The notes under the pieces were generated by a model. That model saw only the letters and a list, made by a program, of their open reading frames with translations, did not search any database and was not told the DNA's origin. A stretch of 64,000 bases of DNA from contig JAFUXA010000011.1 in assembly GCA_017470985.1 (NCBI GenBank), positions 186,001 to 250,000 on the forward strand. Direction: 5' to 3'. Positions 53,617-62,808 of the stretch are shown here, one piece after another. Position 1 is the first letter of the stretch. Every line of letters begins with the position of its first letter. The DNA is from Lachnospiraceae bacterium. Lineage in GTDB: Bacteria; Bacillota; Clostridia; Lachnospirales; Lachnospiraceae. The position numbers and the translations under genes were made by a program.

Positions 53617-54375
53617 ATGGTTGAATATAGTAAATATAATGGACAAGAGTATATGATTGATATTGATGATGTCACGGTTAGATTTAATATGGCATCAGAG
53701 ATAGTTGACAATCTCAAAGAATACTTTATCAAGCTGGTGAAGCATCAGTTAATGTTTCAGGAGTTTCTGGCTGTAAAGGATTTCAGCTTGAAAATCAAAC
53801 CGGGTGAAGCATGGGGATTTGTAGGAACTAATGGTGCCGGTAAGTCTACCATGTTGAAACTTATTTCGGGAATCCTCGAACCGTACAAGGGTAAGGTTAC
53901 AGTAAATGGTACAATTGCTCCACTTATTGAGCTTGGTGCAGGATTCGATATGAACTTAACAGCGAGAGAGAATATCTATCTAAATGGTACTTTGCTTGGC
54001 CATAGTCGTAAATTTATGGATGAGCATTTTGATGAGATTGTAGATTTCGCTGAGCTTTGGGACTTTCTTGATGTGCCAATCAAGAATTATTCATCAGGTA
54101 TGCAGGCTAGAATTGCCTTTGCCATTGCTACAATGGTGCGTCCTGATATATTGATTGTAGATGAAGTACTTGCTGTTGGAGATTTCAAGTTCCAGGAGAA
54201 ATGCCATCAGAGAATGCGTGAGATGCTGGATGGTGGTACAACTCTTCTGCTTGTGTCTCATAACATAGATGATATTAAAAAATTATGCGATCACGCAGCA
54301 TGGATTGATCATGGTAATTTGGTTGCAGCAGGTAATGCAGAAGATATCTGTAATAGATATGTGAGCGAAGTTTAG
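53617..54375 (+). CDS. Polysaccharide ABC exporter, ATPase (Wzt/TagH family)
   Basis: A 252-residue ABC ATPase with Walker A GTNGAGKST (70-78), signature YSSGMQAR (158-165) and Walker B ILIVDEVLAVGD. The start (DIDDVTVRFNMASE) is typical of TagH/Wzt. It ends right after the nucleotide-binding domain, so it lacks the C-terminal carbohydrate-recognition domain some Wzt proteins use to sense the capped chain end. It works with the permease upstream. Confidence 0.92.
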   Translation: MVEYSKYNGQEYMIDIDDVTVRFNMASEIVDNLKEYFIKLVKHQLMFQEFLAVKDFSLKIKPGEAWGFVGTNGAGKSTMLKLISGILEPYKGKVTVNGTIAPLIELGAGFDMNLTARENIYLNGTLLGHSRKFMDEHFDEIVDFAELWDFLDVPIKNYSSGMQARIAFAIATMVRPDILIVDEVLAVGDFKFQEKCHQRMREMLDGGTTLLLVSHNIDDIKKLCDHAAWIDHGNLVAAGNAEDICNRYVSEV

Positions 54376-54397
54376 TGAGAATTTGTGAGGTATAAGG

Positions 54398-56212
54398 ATG
54401 ATATATAAAGTACAGAATATTATATTTCCTGAAAATGAGAAGAGTGAATATAAGCCAGAACTTTTTTATAAAAAAGGAAATCTTGCCTATGATAAGGTGT
54501 CATGTAAGGCTTATATTGCTAAATATATGACAGTTGATTTTTCTACTTATTTTAATTCCTTTTCATATGTGAAATGGAATAAATATACAAATATGAAGTC
54601 GGTGGAACTTCATCTAACCATAAGTGGCGATTTTTCTATTAGATTATTTGGTTATAAGGATACAGAGGGATGTGTACAGCAATTTGAAATTGCCGAGCAA
54701 AGAGTACAGAACGATGAGGCGCGTGAGGTGGTTTTGAAGTTCGGTGATACCGATTGCGATATCCTTGCTTTTTCCATTACTACATTTAGCGATTGCGTGT
54801 TGGAAAATGGTGGCTATTATATTGATAATGACGCTGAATTAAATGATGTAAGATTAGCACTTGCTACTACAACATTTAAGCAAGAGCATTATATTATCCC
54901 TAATGTAGAAAACATTAAGAAGCATATTATTAATAGCAATGAAGATATTGCGAAGAACTTTGAGGTCTTTGTAATTGATAATGGTCGTACACTTGATGTT
55001 AATCAATTTGAATGCGACCAAGTGAGGGTTGTTCCGAATCCTAATGCTGGCGGATCAGGCGGCTTTTGTCGTGGAATGATGTGCGCTATTGATTCACCAA
55101 ATAAACCTACACATCTACTACTAATGGATGATGATGTAATGATTATTCCAGAATCTATTATCCGTACTTATAATTTGTATCGTTGTGTAAATGATGAGTG
55201 GAAGGATGCATTTGTCAGTGGAGCTATGCTTTCATATGAGAAGATTGTATGGCAGGAAGAGGACATGGGCTATGTGGTAGATGAAGGACTGTTCGCACCA
55301 GTCAAGAAGCCTATGAATATTTCAAAAATACAGTATATTGTGAAGAATGATGCGTATCATTGGGAAATGCATGAAAATACATATGCTCCATGGTGGTATT
55401 GTTGTATCCCTATGAAATATGTGAGAAATGATAATTTACCACTTCCTCTTTTTGTTCGCGGCGATGACTCTGAGTTTAGTATCAGAAATCACTGCAAGAT
55501 TATGACAATGAATTCTATTGGCATTTGGCACAAGGGATTTGCAGCTAAGCATTTCGCTTCAAAGGAATATTATCAGGTATATAGAAATGCATTTATTGCA
55601 CAGGCTATATCTGGGGAATTCCAAAATGCCCGCTTCATTGATAATCTGAGAAAGTATTTTAATACAGAAATTAATAGATTGAATTATGTGGCTGCGAATC
55701 AGTTATGCGATGCTCTTGAAGATTATCTTAAGGGTCCTAGTGTAATTGAAAACAATAATGGCGCTGAGATGATGATGGCTGAAGGTAAGAAGAATGAAGT
55801 GCTTAAATCATTTGATGAGCTTGGATTGAATATTGATTTGGAAAGTCTATATGAATGGAAAGAACGTAGCTTTATGCAGAAAGTAGTTATGAAAATAACT
55901 CAAAATGGTCATAAATATTTACCAAGTAGATTTTTGAAGAATGAGCCGGGGGTACTTCCTTTTGACTTGTATACATGGTTCCCTCAGAAATCATATCGCA
56001 GAAAGACTGTTATTGCTGTTAGTGAGTTGGATAGGACGGCAGTTGTACGTCATATGGATAAGAATGAATACAAGAAGGTTATGGCTAGATGGAATTCGCT
56101 TGTAAATAGATTCAATGCAGAGGGCGGCGAGATTGCTGCACAATATGCTGCAAACAAGGCTAGATTTACTTCGAGAGAATTTTGGAATAAGTATTTAGAG
56201 ATTGAGGAATAA
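54398..56212 (+). CDS. GlfT2-like galactofuranosyltransferase
   Basis: A 604-residue protein of the GlfT2 type: an N-terminal beta-sandwich (about 1-150), a GT-A domain with the metal site MDDDV (244-246) preceded by NPNAGGSGGFCRGM, a conserved WWYCCIP and a GDDSEF catalytic-base region near residue 360, and a helical C-terminal part. In mycobacteria GlfT2 polymerises galactofuranose from UDP-Galf; with glf in the same operon the same donor is likely here. Base composition is more AT-rich than the upstream genes, from here onward. Confidence 0.9.
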   Translation: MIYKVQNIIFPENEKSEYKPELFYKKGNLAYDKVSCKAYIAKYMTVDFSTYFNSFSYVKWNKYTNMKSVELHLTISGDFSIRLFGYKDTEGCVQQFEIAEQRVQNDEAREVVLKFGDTDCDILAFSITTFSDCVLENGGYYIDNDAELNDVRLALATTTFKQEHYIIPNVENIKKHIINSNEDIAKNFEVFVIDNGRTLDVNQFECDQVRVVPNPNAGGSGGFCRGMMCAIDSPNKPTHLLLMDDDVMIIPESIIRTYNLYRCVNDEWKDAFVSGAMLSYEKIVWQEEDMGYVVDEGLFAPVKKPMNISKIQYIVKNDAYHWEMHENTYAPWWYCCIPMKYVRNDNLPLPLFVRGDDSEFSIRNHCKIMTMNSIGIWHKGFAAKHFASKEYYQVYRNAFIAQAISGEFQNARFIDNLRKYFNTEINRLNYVAANQLCDALEDYLKGPSVIENNNGAEMMMAEGKKNEVLKSFDELGLNIDLESLYEWKERSFMQKVVMKITQNGHKYLPSRFLKNEPGVLPFDLYTWFPQKSYRRKTVIAVSELDRTAVVRHMDKNEYKKVMARWNSLVNRFNAEGGEIAAQYAANKARFTSREFWNKYLEIEE

Positions 56213-56216
56213 GAAG

Positions 56217-57644
56217 ATGAAGAAGATTTTGTTTTACAACTGGATTCAATTTGACGACGAGAAGAATCGTGGCGGTGGAGTAACTATTTATCAGAGAAAT
56301 ATTATCAATGCCTTTGCTGCAGATGATGATTATGAAGTATATTTCTTGAGCTCAGGTAGACATTTTAGTCCTAAGCGTAAAACATATTATGTAAAGACAG
56401 AAAATAATCTCGGTGATAAGTGTCATTCTTATAAAATTATTAATTCGACAATTTTAGCACCATCATATATGCAGTTTTATGATGTTGCAGCATATTATAA
56501 TGATACTAAGATGTATGAGGTTTTAAAGAAGTTTATTCAGGAAGTAGGACCGTTTGATACTATTCATTTCAATAACTTCGAGGGACTTACAACCAATGTA
56601 ATGAGAATAAAAGAGGATTATCCTGATACTAGAATAATCTATTCTATTCATAATTATTTCGCATTCTGTCCTCAGGTAGGTCTGTGGTACAAGAATCATG
56701 CAAATTGTAAGGCAGAGCATTTCAATAATGGTGAAGGCTGTACAGATTGTTCGGAATGGATTAATAGAAAGGCGCAGAGAACATATGGTGAGGCTGAGTA
56801 CATGCTTACATCTCTAGGATTGCCTGCTGAGACTAAAGCACAGCTTGCGCTTACAAGAATTATGCGAGCTCCTCAAATTATTGAGCAAAAGATTAAGAAA
56901 CCAGAACGAGGTGCTGTGCAGACATGGTCTACCGCAGATGAGTATGTGAAATTCAGACAAAGTAATGTTGATAATTTGAATAAATATTGTGATTGCGTAG
57001 TTGCTGTATCTGATAGAGTGGGTGAAATTGCTGTTGAGATGGGTGTAAATCCTGATAAGGTAAAAACTCTCTATATCGGAACAAAGTTTGCTTCAGAACA
57101 AAAACCAGGAAAGGTTTGGACTGGAGATAAGTTGAATATTATATATATGGGATTCCCTAGAGATGACAAAGGATTTTTCTTTTTAGTAAATACGTTGTAT
57201 AATATAGATGAGAATCTCGCTAAAAAGATTAATGTAACATTCGCAACTAAGACGGATGATGAGGGCATCATTAATTGGATTAACGGATTAGGCGAGAAGT
57301 TTAATTCTGTTAAATGGATTAATGGATATACTCATGATAATTTAAATGATATTCTTGCAGATCAAGATTTAGGTATTGTACCTATTCTGTGGGAAGATAA
57401 TTTGCCACAGGTTGCAATTGAAATGGCGGCGAATGGTGTGCCAGTATTAACAGGTGATTTGGGTGGAGCTAAGGAGCTTAGTGATTCAAAAGAGTTTGTC
57501 TTCGAAAGTGGTAATGCAGATGAATTCGAAGCAAAGTTGAAGGCTATAGTAGAGACTCCAAATCTGACACAGAAGTACTGGGATGGTTATCATAAATTAA
57601 CTACAATGGATAAGCATATCCAGCAGTTGAAAGAAATATACTGA
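56217..57644 (+). CDS. Glycosyltransferase, GT4-like
   Basis: A 475-residue GT-B enzyme starting KKILFYNWIQFDDEKNRGGGVTIYQRNIINAF. The C-terminal half has IYMGFPRDDKGFFFLVN and the donor-binding region GIVPILWEDNLPQVAIEMAANGVPVLTGDLGGAKEL with the conserved Glu, as in GT4 retaining transferases. The middle carries a Cys-rich insert (NHANCKAEHFNNGEGCTDCSEW), seen in relatives in which it may bind a metal. The ATG at 56217 follows GAGGA; it lies four bases past the previous stop. Confidence 0.88.
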   Translation: MKKILFYNWIQFDDEKNRGGGVTIYQRNIINAFAADDDYEVYFLSSGRHFSPKRKTYYVKTENNLGDKCHSYKIINSTILAPSYMQFYDVAAYYNDTKMYEVLKKFIQEVGPFDTIHFNNFEGLTTNVMRIKEDYPDTRIIYSIHNYFAFCPQVGLWYKNHANCKAEHFNNGEGCTDCSEWINRKAQRTYGEAEYMLTSLGLPAETKAQLALTRIMRAPQIIEQKIKKPERGAVQTWSTADEYVKFRQSNVDNLNKYCDCVVAVSDRVGEIAVEMGVNPDKVKTLYIGTKFASEQKPGKVWTGDKLNIIYMGFPRDDKGFFFLVNTLYNIDENLAKKINVTFATKTDDEGIINWINGLGEKFNSVKWINGYTHDNLNDILADQDLGIVPILWEDNLPQVAIEMAANGVPVLTGDLGGAKELSDSKEFVFESGNADEFEAKLKAIVETPNLTQKYWDGYHKLTTMDKHIQQLKEIY

Positions 57645-57670
57645 TAATGAGATGAGAAAGGGGGAACTTT

Positions 57671-59902
57671 ATGAGAAAGAATGTGATAGTTAAAACCATA
57701 CTTGCTACAGTTTTTGCATTTGCATTTTTATGGTTAGCTATTCCAGCAGAAGATGTTCATGCTAGTTATACTGGGATGATTTATTGGGACAATCAGTGGC
57801 GCTATATGAAAAATGATGCTATTGATTGGAATTATACCGGAATGGCTAATAATGAGTATGGTTGGTTTTATTTCAAGAATGGCGTGCTGGACTGGAACTA
57901 TAATGGAATGGCTAATAATGAGTATGGTTGGTGGTATTATCGAAACGGCGTGCTGGACTGGAACTATACCGGAATGGCTAATAATGAATATGGTTGGTGG
58001 TACTACAAAAACGGTCAATTAGACTGGAACTATACCGGAATGGCTAACAATGAATATGGTTGGTGGTACTATCAAAACGGTCGTTTGGACTGGAACTATA
58101 CTGGGATGGCTAACAATGAATATGGCTGGTTTTACTATGTGAATGGTCGAATGGATTTTACTTATAGGGGAATGGGCTGTAATGAATGGGGCTGGTGGTA
58201 TTTTATTGATAGTACGTTGATTCCACAGTATACCGGAGTGGGTATTAATGAGTATGGTAAATGGTATTATCAAAATGGCCAGATTGATTTTAACTATAGT
58301 AAGATGACATGGCTAGATGGATATGGTTGGAAGTTTGTGCGTAATGGTCAAGTAGATGAACATTATACAGGATTAGCAACCAATGAATATGGAACATGGT
58401 ACTTTAGTGATGGAACAATAGTTGATATTGATACTGGGGCTCAATCTGCTTTTACAGGAATGGCAACTGATGAAAATGGAAGATGGTATTATTTGAAAAA
58501 TGCGGTTATTGATCCAGACTATACTGGAATGGCTGAAAACGAGTATGGCTGGTGGTATTTTAAAAATGGCCAGTTGGATTGGAATTATACTGGAATAGGG
58601 AGAAATCCGTGGGGCTCATGGTTCTATAGAAATGGTAGAATAGCTTTTGATTATACTGGTCAATATACCGATGGTAATGTTACCTATACTATTACACAAG
58701 GTGCTGCTGTTGCTAATGAGTCTCGCAATTTGTTGCTTGGAGTTTTCTATAATTCAAGAGAGGATACCTCTAATACATTATATGTTTCGTTTGATGGGTA
58801 TACTTTTTATTCATTAGGTGAAGCTTATAGTGATGCTGACAGATATGGCGATGAAACACAACCTTTAGCTGATTTGGCGACAGTTAGTCCGTCTATAGTG
58901 TTACAACCATCGGATGGCGATTATTATACTTATTACAATACAATGAATGTTTTTTGCCCAAGAGATACAAATATCTTTTATAAAGATGGGTATTTTTGGT
59001 TAGCAGGAACAGCAAGAGGTACTGAAGCAAATAATAAAAAAATGGTTCCTTCTTTTGCCTTTTCTAAGGACTTGGTTAATTGGAGCTATATGCTTTTAGG
59101 TACAGATAATGATGCGGGAATAAATTATAATGTTGAGATGGATAAGTGGCTTGAACCAAGTCAGTTGCCACCTGCAAGTAATACTGCGGGAGGCTATGAT
59201 GCCGTAGCTGGTGATACTTTAGTTGATGATGATGGAACGATTTGGTATGTTGTATCAACTGGATGTTATACCGATGATCATGGCAATAGATTAGCGCCAT
59301 ATCTTATAAAAGTGACTGATTTAAGTGTCATTAATGATAATGTAACTTCAATTTACGATAAAATAGATAATTCTAATTTTAACGTAAAATATGGACCGAT
59401 GGTTGCAATTAATTTACCGTTGGATAAATACAATATTGATAAGTATTGGGATCATGGAGATTGTGATTATGATGGTTCCTTGTATAAAAAAGATGGCGTA
59501 TATTACTTCGTGGTACAACACAGCGGAGAGGTTGTGCATCTTTGGCGTATAAATGATTTGAACAATGCTAGTAATCCTGATGCTTGGACGTTGGTAAACC
59601 AAAACGTCATATATGGATCGGAAGGACCATGTATTGTAGAATTTAACGGTACAACTATTATATATAGTGATAGATATGTTAACTGGAACCATTATGATAT
59701 GTGGGGCGATGATTTTGGCATGATTGCATCAACCGCTGATAGTTTGGTAAATGGTGGAAAAGAATATGAAGAAACAGAAAGATTATTCTTGAAAGATGCT
59801 AATGGCAAATCGATACCTGCCAGACATGGTAAGGTGATTGCATTGCATGATGATGCAGCAATAAATATTGTTTTAAATAGATATCATAGTATGGGATATT
59901 AA
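57671..59902 (+). CDS. Secreted protein: cell-wall-binding-like repeats plus GH43-like propeller
   Basis: A 743-residue exported protein. Signal peptide 1-31 (cut after DVHA), then about 13 aromatic-rich repeats of 22 residues (YTGMANNEYGWWYYKNGQLDWN is the type, broken here as YTGMANNEYGWWYY and KNGQLDWN) to about residue 335, resembling glucan- or choline-binding repeats. The C-terminal part (about 345-743) looks like a GH43-type five-bladed propeller: PRDTNIFYKDGYFWLAGT, DYDGSLYKKDGVYYFVVQH, SEGPCIVEFNGTTIIYSDRY. It may bind and trim a surface or plant glycan. It follows the galactofuranose operon, so its target may be that polymer. Confidence 0.8.
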   Translation: MRKNVIVKTILATVFAFAFLWLAIPAEDVHASYTGMIYWDNQWRYMKNDAIDWNYTGMANNEYGWFYFKNGVLDWNYNGMANNEYGWWYYRNGVLDWNYTGMANNEYGWWYYKNGQLDWNYTGMANNEYGWWYYQNGRLDWNYTGMANNEYGWFYYVNGRMDFTYRGMGCNEWGWWYFIDSTLIPQYTGVGINEYGKWYYQNGQIDFNYSKMTWLDGYGWKFVRNGQVDEHYTGLATNEYGTWYFSDGTIVDIDTGAQSAFTGMATDENGRWYYLKNAVIDPDYTGMAENEYGWWYFKNGQLDWNYTGIGRNPWGSWFYRNGRIAFDYTGQYTDGNVTYTITQGAAVANESRNLLLGVFYNSREDTSNTLYVSFDGYTFYSLGEAYSDADRYGDETQPLADLATVSPSIVLQPSDGDYYTYYNTMNVFCPRDTNIFYKDGYFWLAGTARGTEANNKKMVPSFAFSKDLVNWSYMLLGTDNDAGINYNVEMDKWLEPSQLPPASNTAGGYDAVAGDTLVDDDGTIWYVVSTGCYTDDHGNRLAPYLIKVTDLSVINDNVTSIYDKIDNSNFNVKYGPMVAINLPLDKYNIDKYWDHGDCDYDGSLYKKDGVYYFVVQHSGEVVHLWRINDLNNASNPDAWTLVNQNVIYGSEGPCIVEFNGTTIIYSDRYVNWNHYDMWGDDFGMIASTADSLVNGGKEYEETERLFLKDANGKSIPARHGKVIALHDDAAINIVLNRYHSMGY
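57833..58162 (+). repeat. Homogeneous 66-bp tandem repeats inside the secreted protein gene
   Basis: Five consecutive 66-bp units encode 22-residue repeats that differ by only a few bases (units start at 57833, 57899, 57965, 58031 and 58097), while the flanking units of the same protein are diverged. This indicates recent duplication or gene conversion and a site prone to length change. Confidence 0.85.
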
Positions 59903-59920
59903 TATTTTGATATAGAAATG

Positions 59921-59951
59921 AGGCACAAAAGCAAATGCTTTTGTGCCTTTA
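59921..59951 (+). terminator. Terminator-like hairpin after the secreted protein gene
   Basis: AGGCACAAAAGCA (59921-59933) is the exact inverse of TGCTTTTGTGCCT (59936-59948), followed by TTAAATT. The T-run is short. Confidence 0.7.
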
Positions 59952-60031
59952 AATTGAAATGCTTTTTGTGTACTAAAATGACTCGTACATAATTGTGTAC
60001 AACATGAATAATGATGGGATGAATACTAAAT

Positions 60032-61060
60032 ATGAGAGAAAGAGTGACATGGTTAGATGTAGCCAAGGGTGTAGGTATGCTTTTGGTGATAGTAGGACAT
60101 ACAGTTGGAGGAAATATACGTGGCGAAATGACGAGGGGAATCATTTATTCATTTCATATGCCCTTGTTTTTTATTCTTGGGTGTATAACGATGAGATTCT
60201 CATCTACTCAAGAAGAATTATTAACTCGTTCTTTAAAACAAATTAAAAAGATAATAATTCCTACAATGTTTGCATATTTGTTTAATGTGATACTAAGTTG
60301 TATTGTGTTTAATGAAGATGCTGTATCTATTGCTTTTTTTAGAGATGTAATATTTATGATTTTATTTTCGAGTGCAGGACCATTATTATATGCCGGAATG
60401 CAAGTGCCAGGTTGTGGAGTGCTATGGTTTATGTTTGTGTTTGTTCTCGGAAGGATAATGATGGATATATTGCAATTGAAGATAAAAGATAAATGGATAC
60501 AGTTCATAGTTGTATTATTATTATGTTTTTCTGGAATGGCATTAGGTGAAAAGAGCTGGGCATGTTTATCTATGGATGTTACGTTGGGCACATTGCCATT
60601 GTTTTGGTTTGGTTATTTATGGAAAGATAAATTAAATAATAAGTTTTCGCTTAAAATATTATTGATTTCGGGTTTGGTCTTTATAGTATCATTGTATTTT
60701 ACTTTTCCAAATCTGGAACAAAGAACATATATGGAGGTGGGAATTAGAAATTATGGAGTTTTTCCAATTTCATATTTTTCTGCTGTTGCGGGAGTTGTTG
60801 TTTTGTCTGAGATTAGCATGCTGATTAGCAATAATAAAATTTTTACATGGCCTTTACAGTTAATAGGTAAGTATTCGATGTATTTGTTTTTTATACACTT
60901 CTTTGATCAATATTGGGAGTTTGTTTGGAGAGTTGAAGGTCGACAATTTGTTACTTCCATTAGAAGAATAATTGCGGATTTGTTTGTTTTGATTTTAGTT
61001 GTTGGTGTTAAAAAGGTTAAAGATAATTGTATTATTAAGCATAGAAAGTTATTGTTTTAA
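60032..61060 (+). CDS. Membrane acyltransferase (acyltransferase 3 family)
   Basis: A 342-residue protein with about ten membrane segments. It begins RERVTWLDVAKGVGMLLVIVGHTV, with the conserved Asp and the His of motif 1, and continues YSFHMPLFFILGC, the second family motif; LWFMFVFVLGRI and FFIHFFDQYWEF follow. Such proteins transfer acetyl or other acyl groups to extracytoplasmic sugars. Its place behind the glycan operon suggests O-acetylation of that polymer. Low GC, as in the following genes. Confidence 0.88.
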   Translation: MRERVTWLDVAKGVGMLLVIVGHTVGGNIRGEMTRGIIYSFHMPLFFILGCITMRFSSTQEELLTRSLKQIKKIIIPTMFAYLFNVILSCIVFNEDAVSIAFFRDVIFMILFSSAGPLLYAGMQVPGCGVLWFMFVFVLGRIMMDILQLKIKDKWIQFIVVLLLCFSGMALGEKSWACLSMDVTLGTLPLFWFGYLWKDKLNNKFSLKILLISGLVFIVSLYFTFPNLEQRTYMEVGIRNYGVFPISYFSAVAGVVVLSEISMLISNNKIFTWPLQLIGKYSMYLFFIHFFDQYWEFVWRVEGRQFVTSIRRIIADLFVLILVVGVKKVKDNCIIKHRKLLF

Positions 61061-61068
61061 GGGAAGAT

Positions 61069-62105
61069 ATGAATGTTTTGATTATTGGGAATGGGTTTGA
61101 TTTAGCTCATGGCTTAAAAACAAGTTATATGGATTTCTTACAATTATGCCTCCTTGCAAAAAGTGAGAATGTAAAATGGAATAATGAAGAATTTGTTATA
61201 GCGGAAAGAATTAAAAAGCAAGAAAAATTCTTGAATGTTTTCTGACGAGTATTGATAAAGAGTTATGGAATCAATTTTGTGGTAATGTTTCGAAAAACTT
61301 TTGGGTTAAATATTTAGAAAAAAGAAGATCTTCAATGGAAGAAAAGTGGATTGATTTTGAAGATGAGATAAGACGTTTTTTGCTACTTGTTTATGATAAT
61401 CAACAACGGGTGAAAGGCGACAAGGTCACATATTCTAGAGAGGATGATGAAGATGTTATTGCTTTTTATGATACATATAATTGCTTGAATAAGAATTATG
61501 GATATGTCTATACAAAAATAAAAGATCATTTAGATAAATTGCTAAAGGGATTTGAGATTTATCTGGATGTATATATTAATAATTGTGAAATAATACCAAA
61601 AGCTTATTTTAATAATAAAAAAATTGATCATGTTTTATCGTTTAATTATACGGTTACATACACAGAAAGGTATAATGCTGATGTTGATTGTTGTTATATA
61701 CACGGTAGAGCGAATCTTAAATCTAAGAAAAATAATATGGTGCTGGGATTTGATAATCAGTTTTTTAAGACTGAAGATATAGTCCCAGAGTTGATTCCTT
61801 TTGAGAAGTTTTATCAACGTGTAGTGATGAGGACGGATAATCAATATCTAGACTGGCTTGAAGAGATTGAATATACAGGGATTCATAACGTTTACATCTA
61901 TGGACATTCGCTTGGAGTTACTGATGGAGATGTGTTAAAAAAGTTTTTGTTGGCAAAAAATGCAAAAGTACATATATATTATTATGACGAAAAAGATAGA
62001 GCTGAAAAGATAAAAAATATGGTTCTTGTTATAGGAGCAGATAATGTAATAAAATATACTGGTGGAAAGAATCCTAAAATTGTATTTGAGACAGATGAGC
62101 GATAG
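61069..62105 (+). pseudogene. AbiH-family abortive infection gene, frameshifted
   Basis: The 5' part (61069-61245) encodes MNVLIIGNGFDLAHGLKTSY and 38 more residues before a TGA. The rest continues in another frame from about 61215, through LTSIDKELWNQFCGNV, to 62105, and has the AbiH marks HVLSFNYTVTYTERY, CCYIHG and IYGHSLGVTDGDVL. The two parts join if one base is restored in the A-rich stretch 61213-61227. So the gene has lost one base or the read has an error. AbiH proteins in lactococci stop phage growth by cell death. A short downstream piece starting at 61335 could still be translated. Confidence 0.8.
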
Positions 62106-62302
62106 GCGATTATTGGTTATTTCACGATTAAGTTTCTGTTGATATCAATCTGACAAAGAGATATTATTTATGGTAGAATGTTTTTGAGTTTTATGATGTG
62201 AAACCAATATATATGATGCTTGATTGTGAATAAATGATAAGAAAATATCAGGTGCCAAATCTGTGGATAAAATGATTAGCTATATATTATCTGCTTGGTT
62301 TG

Positions 62303-62316
62303 AAATATGGTATAAT
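62303..62316 (+). promoter_or_regulatory. Extended -10 promoter of the SecB-like cassette
   Basis: TGGTATAAT (62308-62316) is a perfect extended -10, 28 bases before the ATG at 62344. No good -35. The rest of the 238-base gap after the AbiH gene is AT-rich, with nothing else I can name. Confidence 0.5.
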
Positions 62317-62343
62317 AAAGTATAAAAAAGGAATGATGATAAG

Positions 62344-62808
62344 ATGGAGGGTTTTCCAGAGGGGCTAGAATATTATAAACGATTCCCGATAGACTTGAGA
62401 ACGGCGTTGATTGAAAATATAGTGACATTTCCAGAAACTTTGCAACAGGAGTATGAAGAACGGGTTGTATATAGGGCTATAAAGTACAATTCTAAAAAAA
62501 CATGTATAGATCAATCTGATTTTGCGTCATATATCGAAAAAAGAGCTGAAAATCCAATGATACCTGTTGATGATTCGAATATATCGAGCTATAGTTGTTC
62601 TTGCTATATGGATTTGGACAAACTACATATATTTACAAAGTTTCCAACTAAAAATAAAGCTGTTGCAAAGGGGAGTATTTGCGATGAGTTAGGACCTGTT
62701 GTTATTGACAAGAAGAGATCGCATGTTGATTGGTTTTTGTTTGAGGGAGTAGACCCTTCAGATAGATTTGAGGTGATAGAAAAATGGGAAAAGAGTGGAT
62801 ATCATTAA
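62344..62808 (+). CDS. Unknown protein, first gene of the SecB-like cassette
   Basis: A 154-residue soluble protein I do not recognise. It has RVVYRAIKY at about residue 40, then SSYSCSCYMD near 80 and a HVDWFLFEGVDPSDRFEV end. An Arg in a YRA context followed by a Ser-rich strand is faintly like ADP-ribosyltransferases of the R-S-E class, but the closing Glu motif is missing, so I do not call it. AAAAAGGAATG stands before the ATG. Its end overlaps the next gene by 25 bases, so the two are coupled. It may be a toxin by position. Confidence 0.6.
   Translation: MEGFPEGLEYYKRFPIDLRTALIENIVTFPETLQQEYEERVVYRAIKYNSKKTCIDQSDFASYIEKRAENPMIPVDDSNISSYSCSCYMDLDKLHIFTKFPTKNKAVAKGSICDELGPVVIDKKRSHVDWFLFEGVDPSDRFEVIEKWEKSGYH

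Noticed and set aside
57734..58273. Regularly spaced repeats that could be taken for a CRISPR array, and long minus-strand ORFs
   Set aside because: The 66-bp period has no variable spacers and codes in frame for 22-residue protein repeats; the minus-strand ORFs are a side effect of the repeat composition.
61213..61245. Programmed -1 ribosomal frameshift in the AbiH gene
   Set aside because: The in-frame candidates TAAAAAG and AAAATTC are not canonical X-XXY-YYZ slippery heptamers and no strong downstream pseudoknot is visible; a simple one-base loss is more likely.
62344..62808. ADP-ribosyltransferase toxin call for the 154-residue protein
   Set aside because: The YRA and Ser-rich segments are suggestive, but the catalytic Glu motif is not seen and spacing is unconvincing.
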